NCBI GenBank assembly: GCA_049688395.1
Contig: JBAVKQ010000093.1
Span: 1 to 64,000 of the forward strand
DNA: 64,000 nt
Origin: Prado023 sp049688395
GTDB taxonomy: Bacteria; Actinomycetota; Actinomycetes; S36-B12; CAIYMF01
Direction: 5' to 3'
Positions 1 through 9,236 of this stretch are shown here, in pieces (the stretch's first letter is position 1; each line of letters opens with the position of its first letter). The position numbers and the translations under genes were made by a program. The notes below the pieces were generated by a model that searched no databases, had not been told where the DNA came from, and saw only the letters and a program-made list of their open reading frames with translations.

Positions 1-34
1 GACGACCCCAGGGAGGGACGACCCCAGGGAGGTG
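1..34. repeat. Two-copy 17-bp direct repeat
   Basis: The first 34 bases are two near-identical copies of a 17-bp unit beginning GACGACCCCAGGGAGG. The array is cut by the window edge, so the true copy number cannot be seen. The rest of the stretch up to 156 holds no supportable gene. Confidence 0.6.
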
Positions 35-156
35 GGGGCGGATCTCCGCGATCGGCACGGATCGCGCCCTGCCGCGCGCGCGAGCGCGCACCCCAGGGTG
101 GCAGGATCCCGCCAGTTCGACACGGCTGGGGACCGCTGCGCTCCCGACACCGCAGG

Positions 157-162
157 TAGGGT
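157..162 (+). promoter_or_regulatory. Putative -10 box of a leaderless transcript
   Basis: TAGGGT ends 6 nt before the GTG at 169. This fits the actinobacterial TANNNT -10 box placed so that transcription starts at or next to the start codon. The same arrangement recurs throughout the window. Confidence 0.45.
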
Positions 163-168
163 TGCGCC

Positions 169-1032
169 GTGGTCGAGGTACTGGCGTTTCGCGGGGCCAC
201 TGTCCTGCGCGGCGGTCGCCCGATCCTCGATGCCATCGACTGGCAGGTCGCCGACGACGAGCGCTGGGTGGTCCTGGGCCCGAACGGTGCCGGCAAGACC
301 ACGCTGCTGCAACTGGCCGGCGCGCTGATCCATCCGAGTTCCGGGCAGGTGCAGGTGCTCGGCGAGACCCTGGGGGCGGTCGACGTGTTCGACCTGCGCC
401 CCCGGATCGGGCTGGCCAGTGCCGCGCTGGCTGAGCGCATCCCGGCTGGGGAGATCGTGCGCGACGTGGTCGTGACCGCGGCGTGGGCGGTGACCGGGCG
501 GTGGCGCGAGGCCTACGACGAGTCCGACACGGCCCGCGCCCTGGGCGTCCTGGACCTGCTGGGCGCCGCCCCGCTGGCCGATCGCACGTTCGGAACCCTG
601 TCGGAGGGGGAGCGCAAGCGGGTGCAGATCGCCCGCGCCCTGATGACCGATCCCGAGCTGCTGCTGCTCGACGAGCCGGCCGCGGGCCTGGACCTCGGCG
701 CCCGCGAGGACCTGGTCACCCGACTGGCCGGGATCGCCTCCGACCGGTGGGCGCCGGTCCAGGTGCTGGTCACCCACCACGTCGAGGAGATCCCGGCCGG
801 CTTCACGCACGCGCTGCTGATGCGCGCGGGCCAGGTCGTGGCCGCGGGCCCGATCGGCGACGTGCTGACCGGGCGCACCCTGAGCGAGACGTTCGGCACC
901 CGGCTGCGCAGTGGCCGGGTGCGTGGTCGGTACTGGGCGCGAGCTGTGCCTGCCGACACCGTGGCCCGGGGTCGGCGGGGACGCGCCCACGAGGTGCCGG
1001 TAGAAACGGCCGAACCGGGCGGAACGGTCTAG
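169..1032 (+). CDS. ABC transporter ATP-binding protein
   Basis: This is a 287-residue nucleotide-binding subunit with the full ABC motif set: Walker A GPNGAGKTT (37-45), signature LSEGE (144-148), Walker B LLLLDEP (164-170) and the H-loop TH (202-203). A basic, Gly/Arg-rich tail of about 40 residues follows the ATPase fold. No permease gene is adjacent, so its partner and substrate are unknown; a soluble, stand-alone ABC protein is possible. The start was chosen from the TAGGGT box just upstream; there is no good Shine-Dalgarno sequence. The next gene starts 10 nt downstream. Confidence 0.85.
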   Translation: MVEVLAFRGATVLRGGRPILDAIDWQVADDERWVVLGPNGAGKTTLLQLAGALIHPSSGQVQVLGETLGAVDVFDLRPRIGLASAALAERIPAGEIVRDVVVTAAWAVTGRWREAYDESDTARALGVLDLLGAAPLADRTFGTLSEGERKRVQIARALMTDPELLLLDEPAAGLDLGAREDLVTRLAGIASDRWAPVQVLVTHHVEEIPAGFTHALLMRAGQVVAAGPIGDVLTGRTLSETFGTRLRSGRVRGRYWARAVPADTVARGRRGRAHEVPVETAEPGGTV

Positions 1033-1042
1033 ACTGTCAGTC

Positions 1043-1465
1043 GTGGAAGCATGGCTCGTCTGGCTCATCATCGCCGTCGTCCTGGCCGGGGCCGAGGCCG
1101 CCTCGGCAGGCCTGCTGCTCATCATGTTCGCTGGCGGGGCAGCTGCCGCTGCCCTGGCCGAGGCCCTCGGGGCCGGCCCTGTGGGTTCCGCGGCGGTCTT
1201 CGCACTGGTGAGCGTGGCGCTGATCGCCTTCGCTCGGCCGATCGCCAAGCGGCACATGTACCAGTCTCCGCTGGAGCGTTCGGGCACCGCGGCCCTGGTC
1301 GGCGGCCAGGCACTCGTGCTCGAGGCCGTCGACGGCAACACCGGGCGGATCAAGTTGGCCGGCGAGATCTGGTCGGCACGCACCCTGGACGAGGATGCCC
1401 GGTTCGAACCCGGCGAGAAGGTGGCGGTGTTCGAGATCGACGGCGCCACCGCTGTGGTCGGCTGA
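1043..1465 (+). CDS. NfeD-family membrane protein
   Basis: This 140-residue protein has hydrophobic segments at about 4-28, 30-45 and 48-65, followed by a C-terminal beta-rich OB-fold region (about 80-140, GTAALVGGQALVLEAV onward). That layout is the short NfeD type. NfeD proteins are normally encoded beside SPFH/stomatin genes and are thought to act with them in membrane-domain organisation; the next gene is such an SPFH protein. TAGACT (1030-1035, overlapping the stop of the upstream gene) lies 7 nt before the GTG, so it may be transcribed separately and without a leader. Confidence 0.85.
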   Translation: MEAWLVWLIIAVVLAGAEAASAGLLLIMFAGGAAAAALAEALGAGPVGSAAVFALVSVALIAFARPIAKRHMYQSPLERSGTAALVGGQALVLEAVDGNTGRIKLAGEIWSARTLDEDARFEPGEKVAVFEIDGATAVVG

Positions 1466-1506
1466 CCCGGCGTTCGCCGGTCGGCTCGAGGTAAGGAAGG
1501 GAAATC

Positions 1507-2595
1507 GTGGAGAGTCTCATCATCGCCGGGGTACTGATCCTGGTCGCCGTGCTGATCGTGTTCAGCACCATCAAGATCATCCCGCAGGCCCAGGCCGGCA
1601 TCATCGAACGACTCGGCCGGTACAACCGCACCCTGGAGCCGGGCCTGACCATCATCATCCCGTTCATCGACCGGCTGCGCCCCCTGATCGACCTGCGCGA
1701 GCAGGTGGTCAGCTTCGCCCCGCAACCGGTGATCACCTCCGACAACCTCGTGGTCAGCATCGACTCGGTCATCTACTTCCAGGTCACCGAGGCCAAGGCT
1801 GCGACCTACGAGATCCAGAGCTACCTGCAGGGCGTGGAGCAGCTGACCGTGACCACTCTGCGCAACGTGGTCGGCTCGCTGGACCTGGAGCAGACCCTCA
1901 CCAGCCGTGACAACATCAACGCCCAACTGCGTGGCGTGCTCGACGAGGCCACCGGCAAGTGGGGCATCCGGGTCAACCGGGTCGAGCTCAAGGCGATCGA
2001 CCCGCCGGCCAGCGTGCAGCAGTCCATGGAGAAGCAGATGCGCGCCGACCGCGACAAGCGCGCCGCGATCCTCAACGCCGAGGGTTCCAAGCAGGCCGCG
2101 ATCCTCGACGCCGAAGGCTCCAAGACCGCCGCGATCCTCAAGGCCGAGGGCCAGGCAACCGCCCAGGTCCTGCGCGCCGAGGGCGAGGCGCAGGCGATCG
2201 CCAAGGTGTTCGACGCGATCAACAATGGCAACGCCACCGACCAGGTCATGGCCTACCAGTACCTGCAGTCCCTGCCGCTGCTGGCCCAGGGCACGGCCAA
2301 CAAGGTGTTCGTGATCCCCGCGGAGGTGTCCAGCGCACTGGGTGCCGTGACCCGGGCGTTCAATGCCCAGGGCGCACCCGACCCGACCGGAGCCGCCTCG
2401 GGTGCGGGGTCCAAGCCGACCCAGCGACCGACCGCAGATTCGGTGCGTGTGGACGTGCCGGACGTGACCGGCGCCGACGTGCGCGGCTCGGACGTGTTCG
2501 ATACGGACTCCTTCGATGCAGATGTGGTGGATGCCGAGGTCGTCGACGATCCCGCAGCCGACACAGCGCGACCCGGCAGCGCCGGCATTGCCTGA
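1507..2595 (+). CDS. SPFH/stomatin-like membrane protease-subunit-type protein
   Basis: The protein is 362 residues. It has one N-terminal membrane segment (about 3-22), the SPFH/prohibitin domain (about 25-190, starting IIPQAQAGIIERLGRYNRTL) and then an Ala/Glu-rich coiled coil with repeated AEGSK/AEGQA/AEGEA units (about 195-240). An acidic Asp-rich tail ends the protein. This is the QmcA/stomatin family, scaffold proteins of membrane microdomains. A clear ribosome site (AAGGAAGGG) precedes the GTG at 1507. The pair NfeD-SPFH is the classic arrangement and supports joint function. Confidence 0.9.
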   Translation: MESLIIAGVLILVAVLIVFSTIKIIPQAQAGIIERLGRYNRTLEPGLTIIIPFIDRLRPLIDLREQVVSFAPQPVITSDNLVVSIDSVIYFQVTEAKAATYEIQSYLQGVEQLTVTTLRNVVGSLDLEQTLTSRDNINAQLRGVLDEATGKWGIRVNRVELKAIDPPASVQQSMEKQMRADRDKRAAILNAEGSKQAAILDAEGSKTAAILKAEGQATAQVLRAEGEAQAIAKVFDAINNGNATDQVMAYQYLQSLPLLAQGTANKVFVIPAEVSSALGAVTRAFNAQGAPDPTGAASGAGSKPTQRPTADSVRVDVPDVTGADVRGSDVFDTDSFDADVVDAEVVDDPAADTARPGSAGIA

Positions 2596-2600
2596 ACCCG

Positions 2601-3407
2601 GTGACCGAGCCGGCGGAGGTCACCGAGCCCGACGACCCTCGGGTCCGTGACCTGGCCGGCCTCACCGACGTGGCAGCCCGCTGCGCGCGCGAGCCCCTCG
2701 AGGGGCTGTACGTGGCCGAGGGGGCGAAGGTCATCCTCCGGGCACTGGCTGCCGGGCATCGACCCCGGGTCGTGCTCGCGGAGCGCAAGTGGCTCCCGGC
2801 CCTGGCCGAATCGTTGGCCGGCACCGGCGCCGAGGTGCTGATGGCCCAACCGGCGGTCCTGCGGGCCATCACCGGATACCGGGTGCACCGGGGCGCGCTG
2901 GCCTCGTTCGGCCGGCCGGTGCTGCCCGAACCAGGCGCGCTGCTGGCCTCGGCCAGATTCGTCGCAGTGCTCGTCGACCTCGTGGACCACACCAACGTGG
3001 GCGCGATCTTCCGCAGCGCCGCTGCGCTGGGCGTCGACGCCGTCCTGGTGAGCCCCGGCTGCGCCGACCCGCTGTACCGACGCTCGGTGAAGGTGTCGAT
3101 GGGGGCGGTCCTCGCCGTGCCGTGGACCCGATCCGGTCGAGACCCGCTGCGCGACCTGGCCGGGTTCACCACCGTGGCCCTGACCCCGGCCGTTGCTGCC
3201 ACGTCGCTGCGCGACCTGCCGGCGATCGACGGGCCGCGCGCGGTCCTGCTGGGCACCGAGGGTGACGGGTTGTCGACCGGGCTCCTGGCCCGCGCGGACC
3301 TGCGAGTGCGGATCCCGATGTCCGCCGGTGTCGACAGCCTCAACGTGGCCGCTGCCAGCGCCATCGCACTGCACGCCCTGGCCCCCGAGCCGGCCGCGGC
3401 GACCTGA
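2601..3407 (+). CDS. TrmH/SpoU-family RNA 2'-O-methyltransferase
   Basis: The three SPOUT signatures are present: motif 1 DHTNVGAIFRSA with the conserved Asn and Arg, motif 2 LLGTEGDGL, and motif 3 IPMSAGVDSLNVAAASAIALH, the SAM-binding knot. An N-terminal substrate-binding region of about 110 residues (EGAKVILRAL) precedes the catalytic domain. The family methylates ribose 2'-OH in rRNA or tRNA; the target base cannot be deduced. The frame is open much further upstream, but GTG 2601, 5 nt after the previous stop, gives the expected 268-residue length. Confidence 0.88.
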   Translation: MTEPAEVTEPDDPRVRDLAGLTDVAARCAREPLEGLYVAEGAKVILRALAAGHRPRVVLAERKWLPALAESLAGTGAEVLMAQPAVLRAITGYRVHRGALASFGRPVLPEPGALLASARFVAVLVDLVDHTNVGAIFRSAAALGVDAVLVSPGCADPLYRRSVKVSMGAVLAVPWTRSGRDPLRDLAGFTTVALTPAVAATSLRDLPAIDGPRAVLLGTEGDGLSTGLLARADLRVRIPMSAGVDSLNVAAASAIALHALAPEPAAAT

Positions 3408-3544
3408 CCCACCCGACCTGGCGTCACGCGATCGCGGGATCGGTGTCCCTCAGGGCCGCCACGACCGACATCTGCCCCATACTGTGCCGATGGATGCGCG
3501 TCGGCGCATCGACGCAAGTCCTGGCCGAGCCTGTGGGAGGGCAC

Positions 3545-5698
3545 GTGAACCGGCGCAGCGAGACCTGGTCGAAGGCGCTCCTCGTGGTCGGGGCGCTCGG
3601 CCTGTTCCTGACCGGGATCTTCGGCTGGCTGAACTCGTCGGTCGTCAACGGCGAACACTTCGCCGACCTCGTCAACCAGGTGCGCCACGACCAGTCCGTG
3701 CGTGTGGAGGTGGGCCAGGTCGTGGCGGCCGCGGCCCTGGACGCCCAGCCCGACCTGATCGCCATCGAACCGGCGATCGCCGCTGGAGCTGCGGCCGTGG
3801 CCAGCAGTCCGGTGCTGGACCCGGTCTTCACCCAGGCGGTCCGGTCCTTCCACGATGCCCTGACAGTCCCCGGCAGCGACTCCGCGGTGCTGACCGTCGC
3901 CGACCTGGGGGCTACCGTCAGCACGGCGCTCGACCGGTTCGTCCCCGAGGTGGCCGCCGTCATCCCGGACGACCTGAACCTCACCCTGGCCGAGGTGGGT
4001 GGGCAGACGGGCGTGGCCGAGCAGATCATCCCGATCATCCAGGCCGTGGCCACCCTGGCCTGGGTCGTCCCGCTGCTGGCACTGCTGGCGATCGTCCTGG
4101 GCCTGCTGATCTCCCCGGACCGTCGGATCTCCACGGTGCGCCTGGGCTGGATGACGCTGGTGGTCTCCGGCTTCCTCGGCCTGCTGGTGATCGGCATGAA
4201 CGTGGCCAGCATGCTGGTCGACGACTCCACCCTGCGGGGGGCGGTCGTCGCGGCCGGTCTGGAGGTGTTCAGCCAGCCGCTGAGTGTCCGGTTCGTCGCG
4301 ATGGGTGTCATCGGTGGCTTGCTGGTCGCCTCTGCTGGTGCTCTGCTGCCCCAGGTGGACGTGACCCGGCATGCCCGCTTCGCGATGAGCCTGCTCGGGC
4401 GGCGCCCGACCTCCACCTCCTGGTCGATCGTCCGGGCGATGGCCGTCATCGGCCTGGGGCTGCTGATCGTGCTCTTCCCCACGCGCAGCGCGCAGATCAT
4501 CGTGGTGATCGCCGGGCTCGCAGTGCTGCTGTACGGCATCTCCGAGCTCGATGCGCTGGCCGAGCGCGACCTGGCTGCCGACGAGAGTCGCCAGGCCGCG
4601 GCCCGGGCGGCTGCCGGGCCCGACGAGGAGCCCGAGCCGGGCCGACGTTCCCCGGCGCGTTGGCTGATCCCCGCGGCGGGAGCGGCCGCCGGGCTGCTGG
4701 TGATCGCAGCCCTGATCATCCCCAGCCAGCTGCCACAGGGCTCGGGCCTGGTCGATGCCTCCGCGGTCGACACGACGGGCTGCAACGGCCACGACGAGCT
4801 CTGCGACGTTCCCTTCGACCAGGTCGCGATCGCCGCCACGCACAACTCCATGTCGATCGCCGACGGCACCTGGTTCCTGGCCGAGCAGCCCAAGGACATG
4901 ATCGACTCCCTGGACGACGGCATCCGGGGTCTTCTGGTCGACACCTGGTACGCCCAGCCCACCGCCGACGGCGGGGCGATCATGGCCGACCGGTCGCTGG
5001 CGGGGGCCGAGGCGCAGCTGCGGGCGACCTACGGCGAGCAGGTCACCGCCTCCGTTCGCCGCACGATCGACCGGGCCCGCCGGGACGCGCCGACCGGCCC
5101 GCCCGAGCCGTACTTCTGCCACACCGTCTGCGAGATCGGATCGGACCCGATGGCCCCGATCATGAAGCGTCTGGACACCTGGCTCGACGAGCACCCGCGC
5201 GAGGTCGTCGTGCTGTTCATCCAGGACACCGTGACGCCCGCGGACACCGACGCAGTGCTGCGCGCAGCCGGTCTGGTCGAGCGGGCCTACGTGCACCCGG
5301 ACGGTGCGCAGTGGCCGACGTTGGGCCAGATGATCGACGCCGACCAGCGTCTCCTGGTCCTGATGGAGAACGAGGGCGGCGGCACCGAGTTCCCGTACCT
5401 GCATCAGGGTTTCGACCTCGTGGCGGACACCGCGTACACCTTCGACACGGCAGCGGACTTCACCTGCACGCTCGAGCGGGGCAGGCCCGACAGCCCCTTG
5501 TTCGCGATCAACCACTGGCTGGCCGGCTTCACCCGGCTGGTCTCCAACTCCGAACAGGTCAACGCCTACGACGTGCTGCGCGCGCGTGTCGACGAATGCC
5601 AGGCGGTGCGCGATCGATCCCCGGGGCTGATCGCGGTCAACTGGTACGACCGCGGAGACCTGTTCCGAGTGGTCGACGAGCTCAACGGCGTGGGCTAG
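3545..5698 (+). CDS. Membrane protein with C-terminal PI-PLC-like phosphodiesterase domain
   Basis: This is a 717-residue protein. The N-terminal half has a first membrane helix near 11-30, a long outer loop, and further helices around 175-330 (VVPLLALLAIVLGLLI, LVVSGFLGLLVIGMNVASML, and others). After one more helix (AAGAAAGLLVIAALIIPSQL) comes a domain resembling PI-PLC X. It carries the catalytic-type histidine in AATHNSMS, then GIRGLLVDTWY, a second His in CHTVCEIG, and VVVLFIQDTVT. The domain probably faces the outside and would cleave a phospho-lipid or phosphodiester; substrate unknown. The GTG at 3545 has GGGAGG upstream. ATG 3494 sits 8 nt after a TACTGT box and is an alternative leaderless start. 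Confidence 0.75.
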   Translation: MNRRSETWSKALLVVGALGLFLTGIFGWLNSSVVNGEHFADLVNQVRHDQSVRVEVGQVVAAAALDAQPDLIAIEPAIAAGAAAVASSPVLDPVFTQAVRSFHDALTVPGSDSAVLTVADLGATVSTALDRFVPEVAAVIPDDLNLTLAEVGGQTGVAEQIIPIIQAVATLAWVVPLLALLAIVLGLLISPDRRISTVRLGWMTLVVSGFLGLLVIGMNVASMLVDDSTLRGAVVAAGLEVFSQPLSVRFVAMGVIGGLLVASAGALLPQVDVTRHARFAMSLLGRRPTSTSWSIVRAMAVIGLGLLIVLFPTRSAQIIVVIAGLAVLLYGISELDALAERDLAADESRQAAARAAAGPDEEPEPGRRSPARWLIPAAGAAAGLLVIAALIIPSQLPQGSGLVDASAVDTTGCNGHDELCDVPFDQVAIAATHNSMSIADGTWFLAEQPKDMIDSLDDGIRGLLVDTWYAQPTADGGAIMADRSLAGAEAQLRATYGEQVTASVRRTIDRARRDAPTGPPEPYFCHTVCEIGSDPMAPIMKRLDTWLDEHPREVVVLFIQDTVTPADTDAVLRAAGLVERAYVHPDGAQWPTLGQMIDADQRLLVLMENEGGGTEFPYLHQGFDLVADTAYTFDTAADFTCTLERGRPDSPLFAINHWLAGFTRLVSNSEQVNAYDVLRARVDECQAVRDRSPGLIAVNWYDRGDLFRVVDELNGVG

Positions 5699-5733
5699 TC
5701 ATCGGCGGGCGTCGACCACTTTGCCCTGACAGG

Positions 5734-7881
5734 ATGGCGCGTGTGCGTGCCCTCTACCTGACCAGCGTCGAAGCATCCAGCGGCAAGTCCGTGATCGCCC
5801 TGGGTCTCATGGAGACCCTGACCCGCTCGATGAGCCGGGTCGGCTACTTCCGGCCGGTGATCCGTGCCGGAGGTGCTCTGGACAACCGGATCGAGTTGTT
5901 CCGCACCCGCTACAAGCTCGACCAGTCCTACGAGGAGTCCTACGGCGCCACCACCGACGACACCCGGGACTTCGGCGGCAATCATGTCGAACCCGCGCTG
6001 GTCGGCCGAACCATCGACCGATTCCAGCGCCTGGCCCGGCGGTGCGACTACGTGCTCGTCGAGGGCACCGACTATCTCGGCGCGTCCAAGGCCTTCGAGT
6101 TCTCGCTGAACGCCGAGATCGCCTCGAACCTGGGCGCAGTCGCCCTGGTCGTCCTGACCGCCGAGAACAACGCCCCCGAGCAGGTCAACGGCGCGATGAC
6201 CGCAGCCATCGACGGGCTGGGGGAACGCGGGGTGCCCACCGTCGGCGCCTTCGTCAACCGGGTGCCGGCCTCGGACTGGGCCGCCGTGCAGAGGGCCGTA
6301 CGCAGCACCCCGGTGCCGGTCTGGCTGCTGCCCGAGCTGGCTTCGCTGACCCATCCGACGATTCAGCAGGTGGCCGACGCGGCCGGGGCCCGCCTGCTGC
6401 TCGGGCCCGTGGAGGACCTGACCCGGGCAGTGCCCGACATCAAGGTCGCGGCGATGAGCGTGCCCCGACTCATGGACCACCTGTCCGAGGGGACGCTGCT
6501 GATCACCCCCGGGGACCGCTCGGACGTCCTCATGGCCGCCTACTCGTCGCGGCAGTCCGAGGCGATCCCCGCCGTCTCCGGGGTGATCCTCACCGGCGGA
6601 CTGGACCCCGACCCGACTGTGCTGCGCTTCGCGCAGGGGGTCACCCCCGCAGGTGCCATGCCCGTGCTGGTCACCGACCTCGACACGTTCGACACGGCCG
6701 CCGCGATCGCCGGCCTGCACGCCGAGATCGGGCCCGACGATTCGCGCAAGATCAACGACGCCCTGAGCCTGTTCGAGGAGCACGTCGACGAGGCGGCGCT
6801 GGAGTCGCGGGTCGACGTGGTCCGCTCCACGACGATGACCCCGATGATGTTCGAGCACAAGCTCGTGGAACGCGCCCGCTCGGACCGCAAGCACATCGTG
6901 CTGCCCGAGGGCGAGGACGACCGGATCCTGGCAGCCGCCGATCGGCTGCTGCGCCGCAACGTCGTGGACCTGACCATCCTCGGGCGACCCGAGGCCCTGG
7001 CCGATCGTGCCCGCACGCTCGGTTTGGACATCTCCGCGGCCCGGATCATCGACCCGGAGACCGACCAGCTGCGCGACGTGTTCGCCGCCGACCTCGTCGA
7101 GTTGCGCAAGGCCAAGCACCTGGCCCTGGACGCCGCGCTGGACATGGTCGCCGACGTGTCCTACTTCGGCACGATGATGGTCTGGAAGGGCCTGGCCGAC
7201 GGGATGGTCTCCGGGGCGGCGCACACCACGGCACACACCATCCGGCCCGCGCTGCAGATCATCAAGACCAGCCCGGGGGTGTCCATCGTCTCGAGCGTGT
7301 TCTTCATGGCCCTCGAGGACCGCGTGCTGGTCTACGGCGACTGCGCGGTGAACCCCGACCCGAACGCCGAGCAGCTGGCCGACATCGCGGTCTCCTCGGC
7401 CACGACCGCCGCGGCGTTCGGAGTCGAGCCGCGGGTGGCGATGCTCAGCTACTCCACCGGCGCCTCCGGCATGGGCGTGGACGTGGAGAAGGTGCGCGCA
7501 GCCACCGAGCTGGCCCGCGAGCGCCGGCCGGACCTGCCCATCGAGGGCCCGATCCAGTACGACGCCGCGGTGGACGTGGCGGTGGCCAAGTCGAAGTTGC
7601 CGGGCTCGGAGGTCGCCGGCCGGGCGACGGTCTTCATCTTCCCCGACCTGAACACCGGTAACAACACCTACAAGGCGGTGCAGCGCTCGGCCAACGCCGT
7701 GGCGATCGGCCCGGTGCTCCAGGGCCTGCGGCTGCCGGTCAACGACCTGTCCCGCGGCGCGCTGGTCGAGGACATCATCAACACCGTGGTCATCACGGCC
7801 GTACAGGCCCAGCAGGCCCACACAGCCCCACAGGTCGAGCCGGTCGAGCCGGTCGCGATCCCCGCCGAGGAAGGTGCCTGA
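5734..7881 (+). CDS. pta: Phosphate acetyltransferase
   Basis: The protein is 715 residues, the length of the long, E. coli-type Pta. The N-terminal part is a BioD-like P-loop domain (SVEASSGKSVIALG near residues 11-24). Next is a DRTGG-type middle region, then the C-terminal catalytic PTA domain from about residue 368 (MFEHKLVERARSDRKHIVLP) with SGAAHTTAHTIRPALQI and FPDLNTGNNTYKAVQR. It interconverts acetyl-CoA and acetyl phosphate in the cytosol. It lies 3 nt upstream of ackA, so the two genes are co-transcribed and complete the acetate branch. GTG 5743, 7 nt after CAGGAT, is an alternative leaderless start. Confidence 0.95.
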   Translation: MARVRALYLTSVEASSGKSVIALGLMETLTRSMSRVGYFRPVIRAGGALDNRIELFRTRYKLDQSYEESYGATTDDTRDFGGNHVEPALVGRTIDRFQRLARRCDYVLVEGTDYLGASKAFEFSLNAEIASNLGAVALVVLTAENNAPEQVNGAMTAAIDGLGERGVPTVGAFVNRVPASDWAAVQRAVRSTPVPVWLLPELASLTHPTIQQVADAAGARLLLGPVEDLTRAVPDIKVAAMSVPRLMDHLSEGTLLITPGDRSDVLMAAYSSRQSEAIPAVSGVILTGGLDPDPTVLRFAQGVTPAGAMPVLVTDLDTFDTAAAIAGLHAEIGPDDSRKINDALSLFEEHVDEAALESRVDVVRSTTMTPMMFEHKLVERARSDRKHIVLPEGEDDRILAAADRLLRRNVVDLTILGRPEALADRARTLGLDISAARIIDPETDQLRDVFAADLVELRKAKHLALDAALDMVADVSYFGTMMVWKGLADGMVSGAAHTTAHTIRPALQIIKTSPGVSIVSSVFFMALEDRVLVYGDCAVNPDPNAEQLADIAVSSATTAAAFGVEPRVAMLSYSTGASGMGVDVEKVRAATELARERRPDLPIEGPIQYDAAVDVAVAKSKLPGSEVAGRATVFIFPDLNTGNNTYKAVQRSANAVAIGPVLQGLRLPVNDLSRGALVEDIINTVVITAVQAQQAHTAPQVEPVEPVAIPAEEGA

Positions 7882-7884
7882 GCC

Positions 7885-9102
7885 ATGCTCGTGCTCGTCG
7901 TCAACGCCGGGTCGTCGTCGCTGAAGTACCAGCTGGTCGACACCGTGTCCGCCGTGGTCTGGGCCACCGGGCTGGTCGAGCGGATCGGCGAAGCCTCCTC
8001 CTCGATCACTCATCGCTCCCGGATCCGCAGCGGCGCGGACGCGGAACCGGTCACGGTCCGCTCCGAGCAGGTGGTCGCCGACCATGCGCAGGCCTTCGCG
8101 GCGCTCAGCGCCCAGTTCGCCGCGACCGGTGCGGCCCACGAGGTGGGCGAGCTCGTGGGCGTGGGCCATCGGGTGGTCCAGGGTGCCGACGTGTTCAGCG
8201 AGCCCACGGTCGTCACCCCCGAGGTGGTCCAGGTCATCCGCGAGCTGATCCCGCTGGCGCCGCTGCACAACCCCGCCAGCGTCGCCGGTCTCGAGTCGGC
8301 GATGGCGGCCTTCCCGGACGTGCCGCACGTGGCCGTCTTCGACACCGCGTTCCACTCGACCATCCCGGCCGCGGCCTACACCTACGCGATCGACCAGGAG
8401 GTGGCCCGCGCCCATCGGATCCGCCGCTACGGTTTCCACGGCACCTCGCACAAGTACGTCACCGAGGCGGCCGCCCGGGTGCTGGGCAAGCCGGTGGCGG
8501 CCGTGGACCTGGTCACCCTGCACCTGGGCAACGGCGCCTCGGCGTGCGCCGTGCGCGGTGGGCGCAGCGTGGAGACCTCCATGGGCCTGACCCCGCTGGA
8601 GGGCCTGGTCATGGGCACCCGCTCCGGGGACGTCGACCCGGCGTTGGTCTACCACCTGATCACCACGGCGGGCATGAGTGCGGCCGAGGTCGACGACCTG
8701 CTCAACAAGCGCAGCGGTCTGCTCGGCCTGTGCGGCCAGAACGATCTGCGCGAGGTGCACCGGTTGGCCGCCACGGGCGACGCCGACGCCGAGCTGGCCC
8801 TGTCGGTGTACGTGCACCGAATCCGCAAGTACCTGGGGGCCTACCTGGCTGTCCTGGGCCGGGCCGACGCGATCGTGTTCACAGCCGGCGTCGGGGAGAA
8901 CGACCCGGAGATCCGGCGTCGGGTGATCGCGGGCCTGGAGATGATCGGCGTGGCCATCGATGCGGGCCGCAACGCGAACCTGCGCGGCAGCACGGTGCCG
9001 GTGGACCTGTCGTTCCCCGGAGCACCGATCAAGGTGCTCGTGGTCCCGACCAACGAGGAGCTGGAGATCGCGCGGCAGACCTCGGCGGCGGTCCGCGGCT
9101 GA
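7885..9102 (+). CDS. ackA: Acetate kinase
   Basis: This 405-residue protein shows the ASKHA-fold acetokinase signatures: N-terminal VLVVNAGSSSLKYQL, the phosphate-binding GFHGTSHKYV with the catalytic His, HLGNGAS, TRSGDVDP, and C-terminal FTAGVGEND. It converts acetyl phosphate plus ADP to acetate plus ATP, or the reverse. Its start lies 3 nt after the pta stop, indicating translational coupling. No frameshift or missing motif was seen. Confidence 0.96.
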   Translation: MLVLVVNAGSSSLKYQLVDTVSAVVWATGLVERIGEASSSITHRSRIRSGADAEPVTVRSEQVVADHAQAFAALSAQFAATGAAHEVGELVGVGHRVVQGADVFSEPTVVTPEVVQVIRELIPLAPLHNPASVAGLESAMAAFPDVPHVAVFDTAFHSTIPAAAYTYAIDQEVARAHRIRRYGFHGTSHKYVTEAAARVLGKPVAAVDLVTLHLGNGASACAVRGGRSVETSMGLTPLEGLVMGTRSGDVDPALVYHLITTAGMSAAEVDDLLNKRSGLLGLCGQNDLREVHRLAATGDADAELALSVYVHRIRKYLGAYLAVLGRADAIVFTAGVGENDPEIRRRVIAGLEMIGVAIDAGRNANLRGSTVPVDLSFPGAPIKVLVVPTNEELEIARQTSAAVRG

Positions 9103-9236
9103 CTCCGAGCACGGACCTGTGTGCTGCGTCACGACGACGGCACTGCTGCGATGCGATTGGGACAGAAGTGGGAGGCAGCGGGCTTGTTCCCTCGGGGTTC
9201 TTGGTTCACTCTTGGCGCAGAGGAGAGGAGCCCTAC

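Noticed and set aside
1507..2595. A phage-shock or prohibitin-protease operon (HflKC)
   Set aside because: Only one SPFH gene with a neighbouring short NfeD is present and there is no FtsH gene nearby.
2360..5515. A very long antisense open frame of about 1050 codons on the minus strand
   Set aside because: It is the mirror of the TrmH and PLC-like genes in high-GC DNA; composition is Arg/Gly/His/Gln-rich with no domain, and the plus-strand genes are clear.
5695..9132. A minus-strand open frame of about 1145 codons opposite pta-ackA
   Set aside because: Both pta and ackA are unmistakable on the plus strand; the antisense product has low-complexity Gly/Arg/His/Val content.
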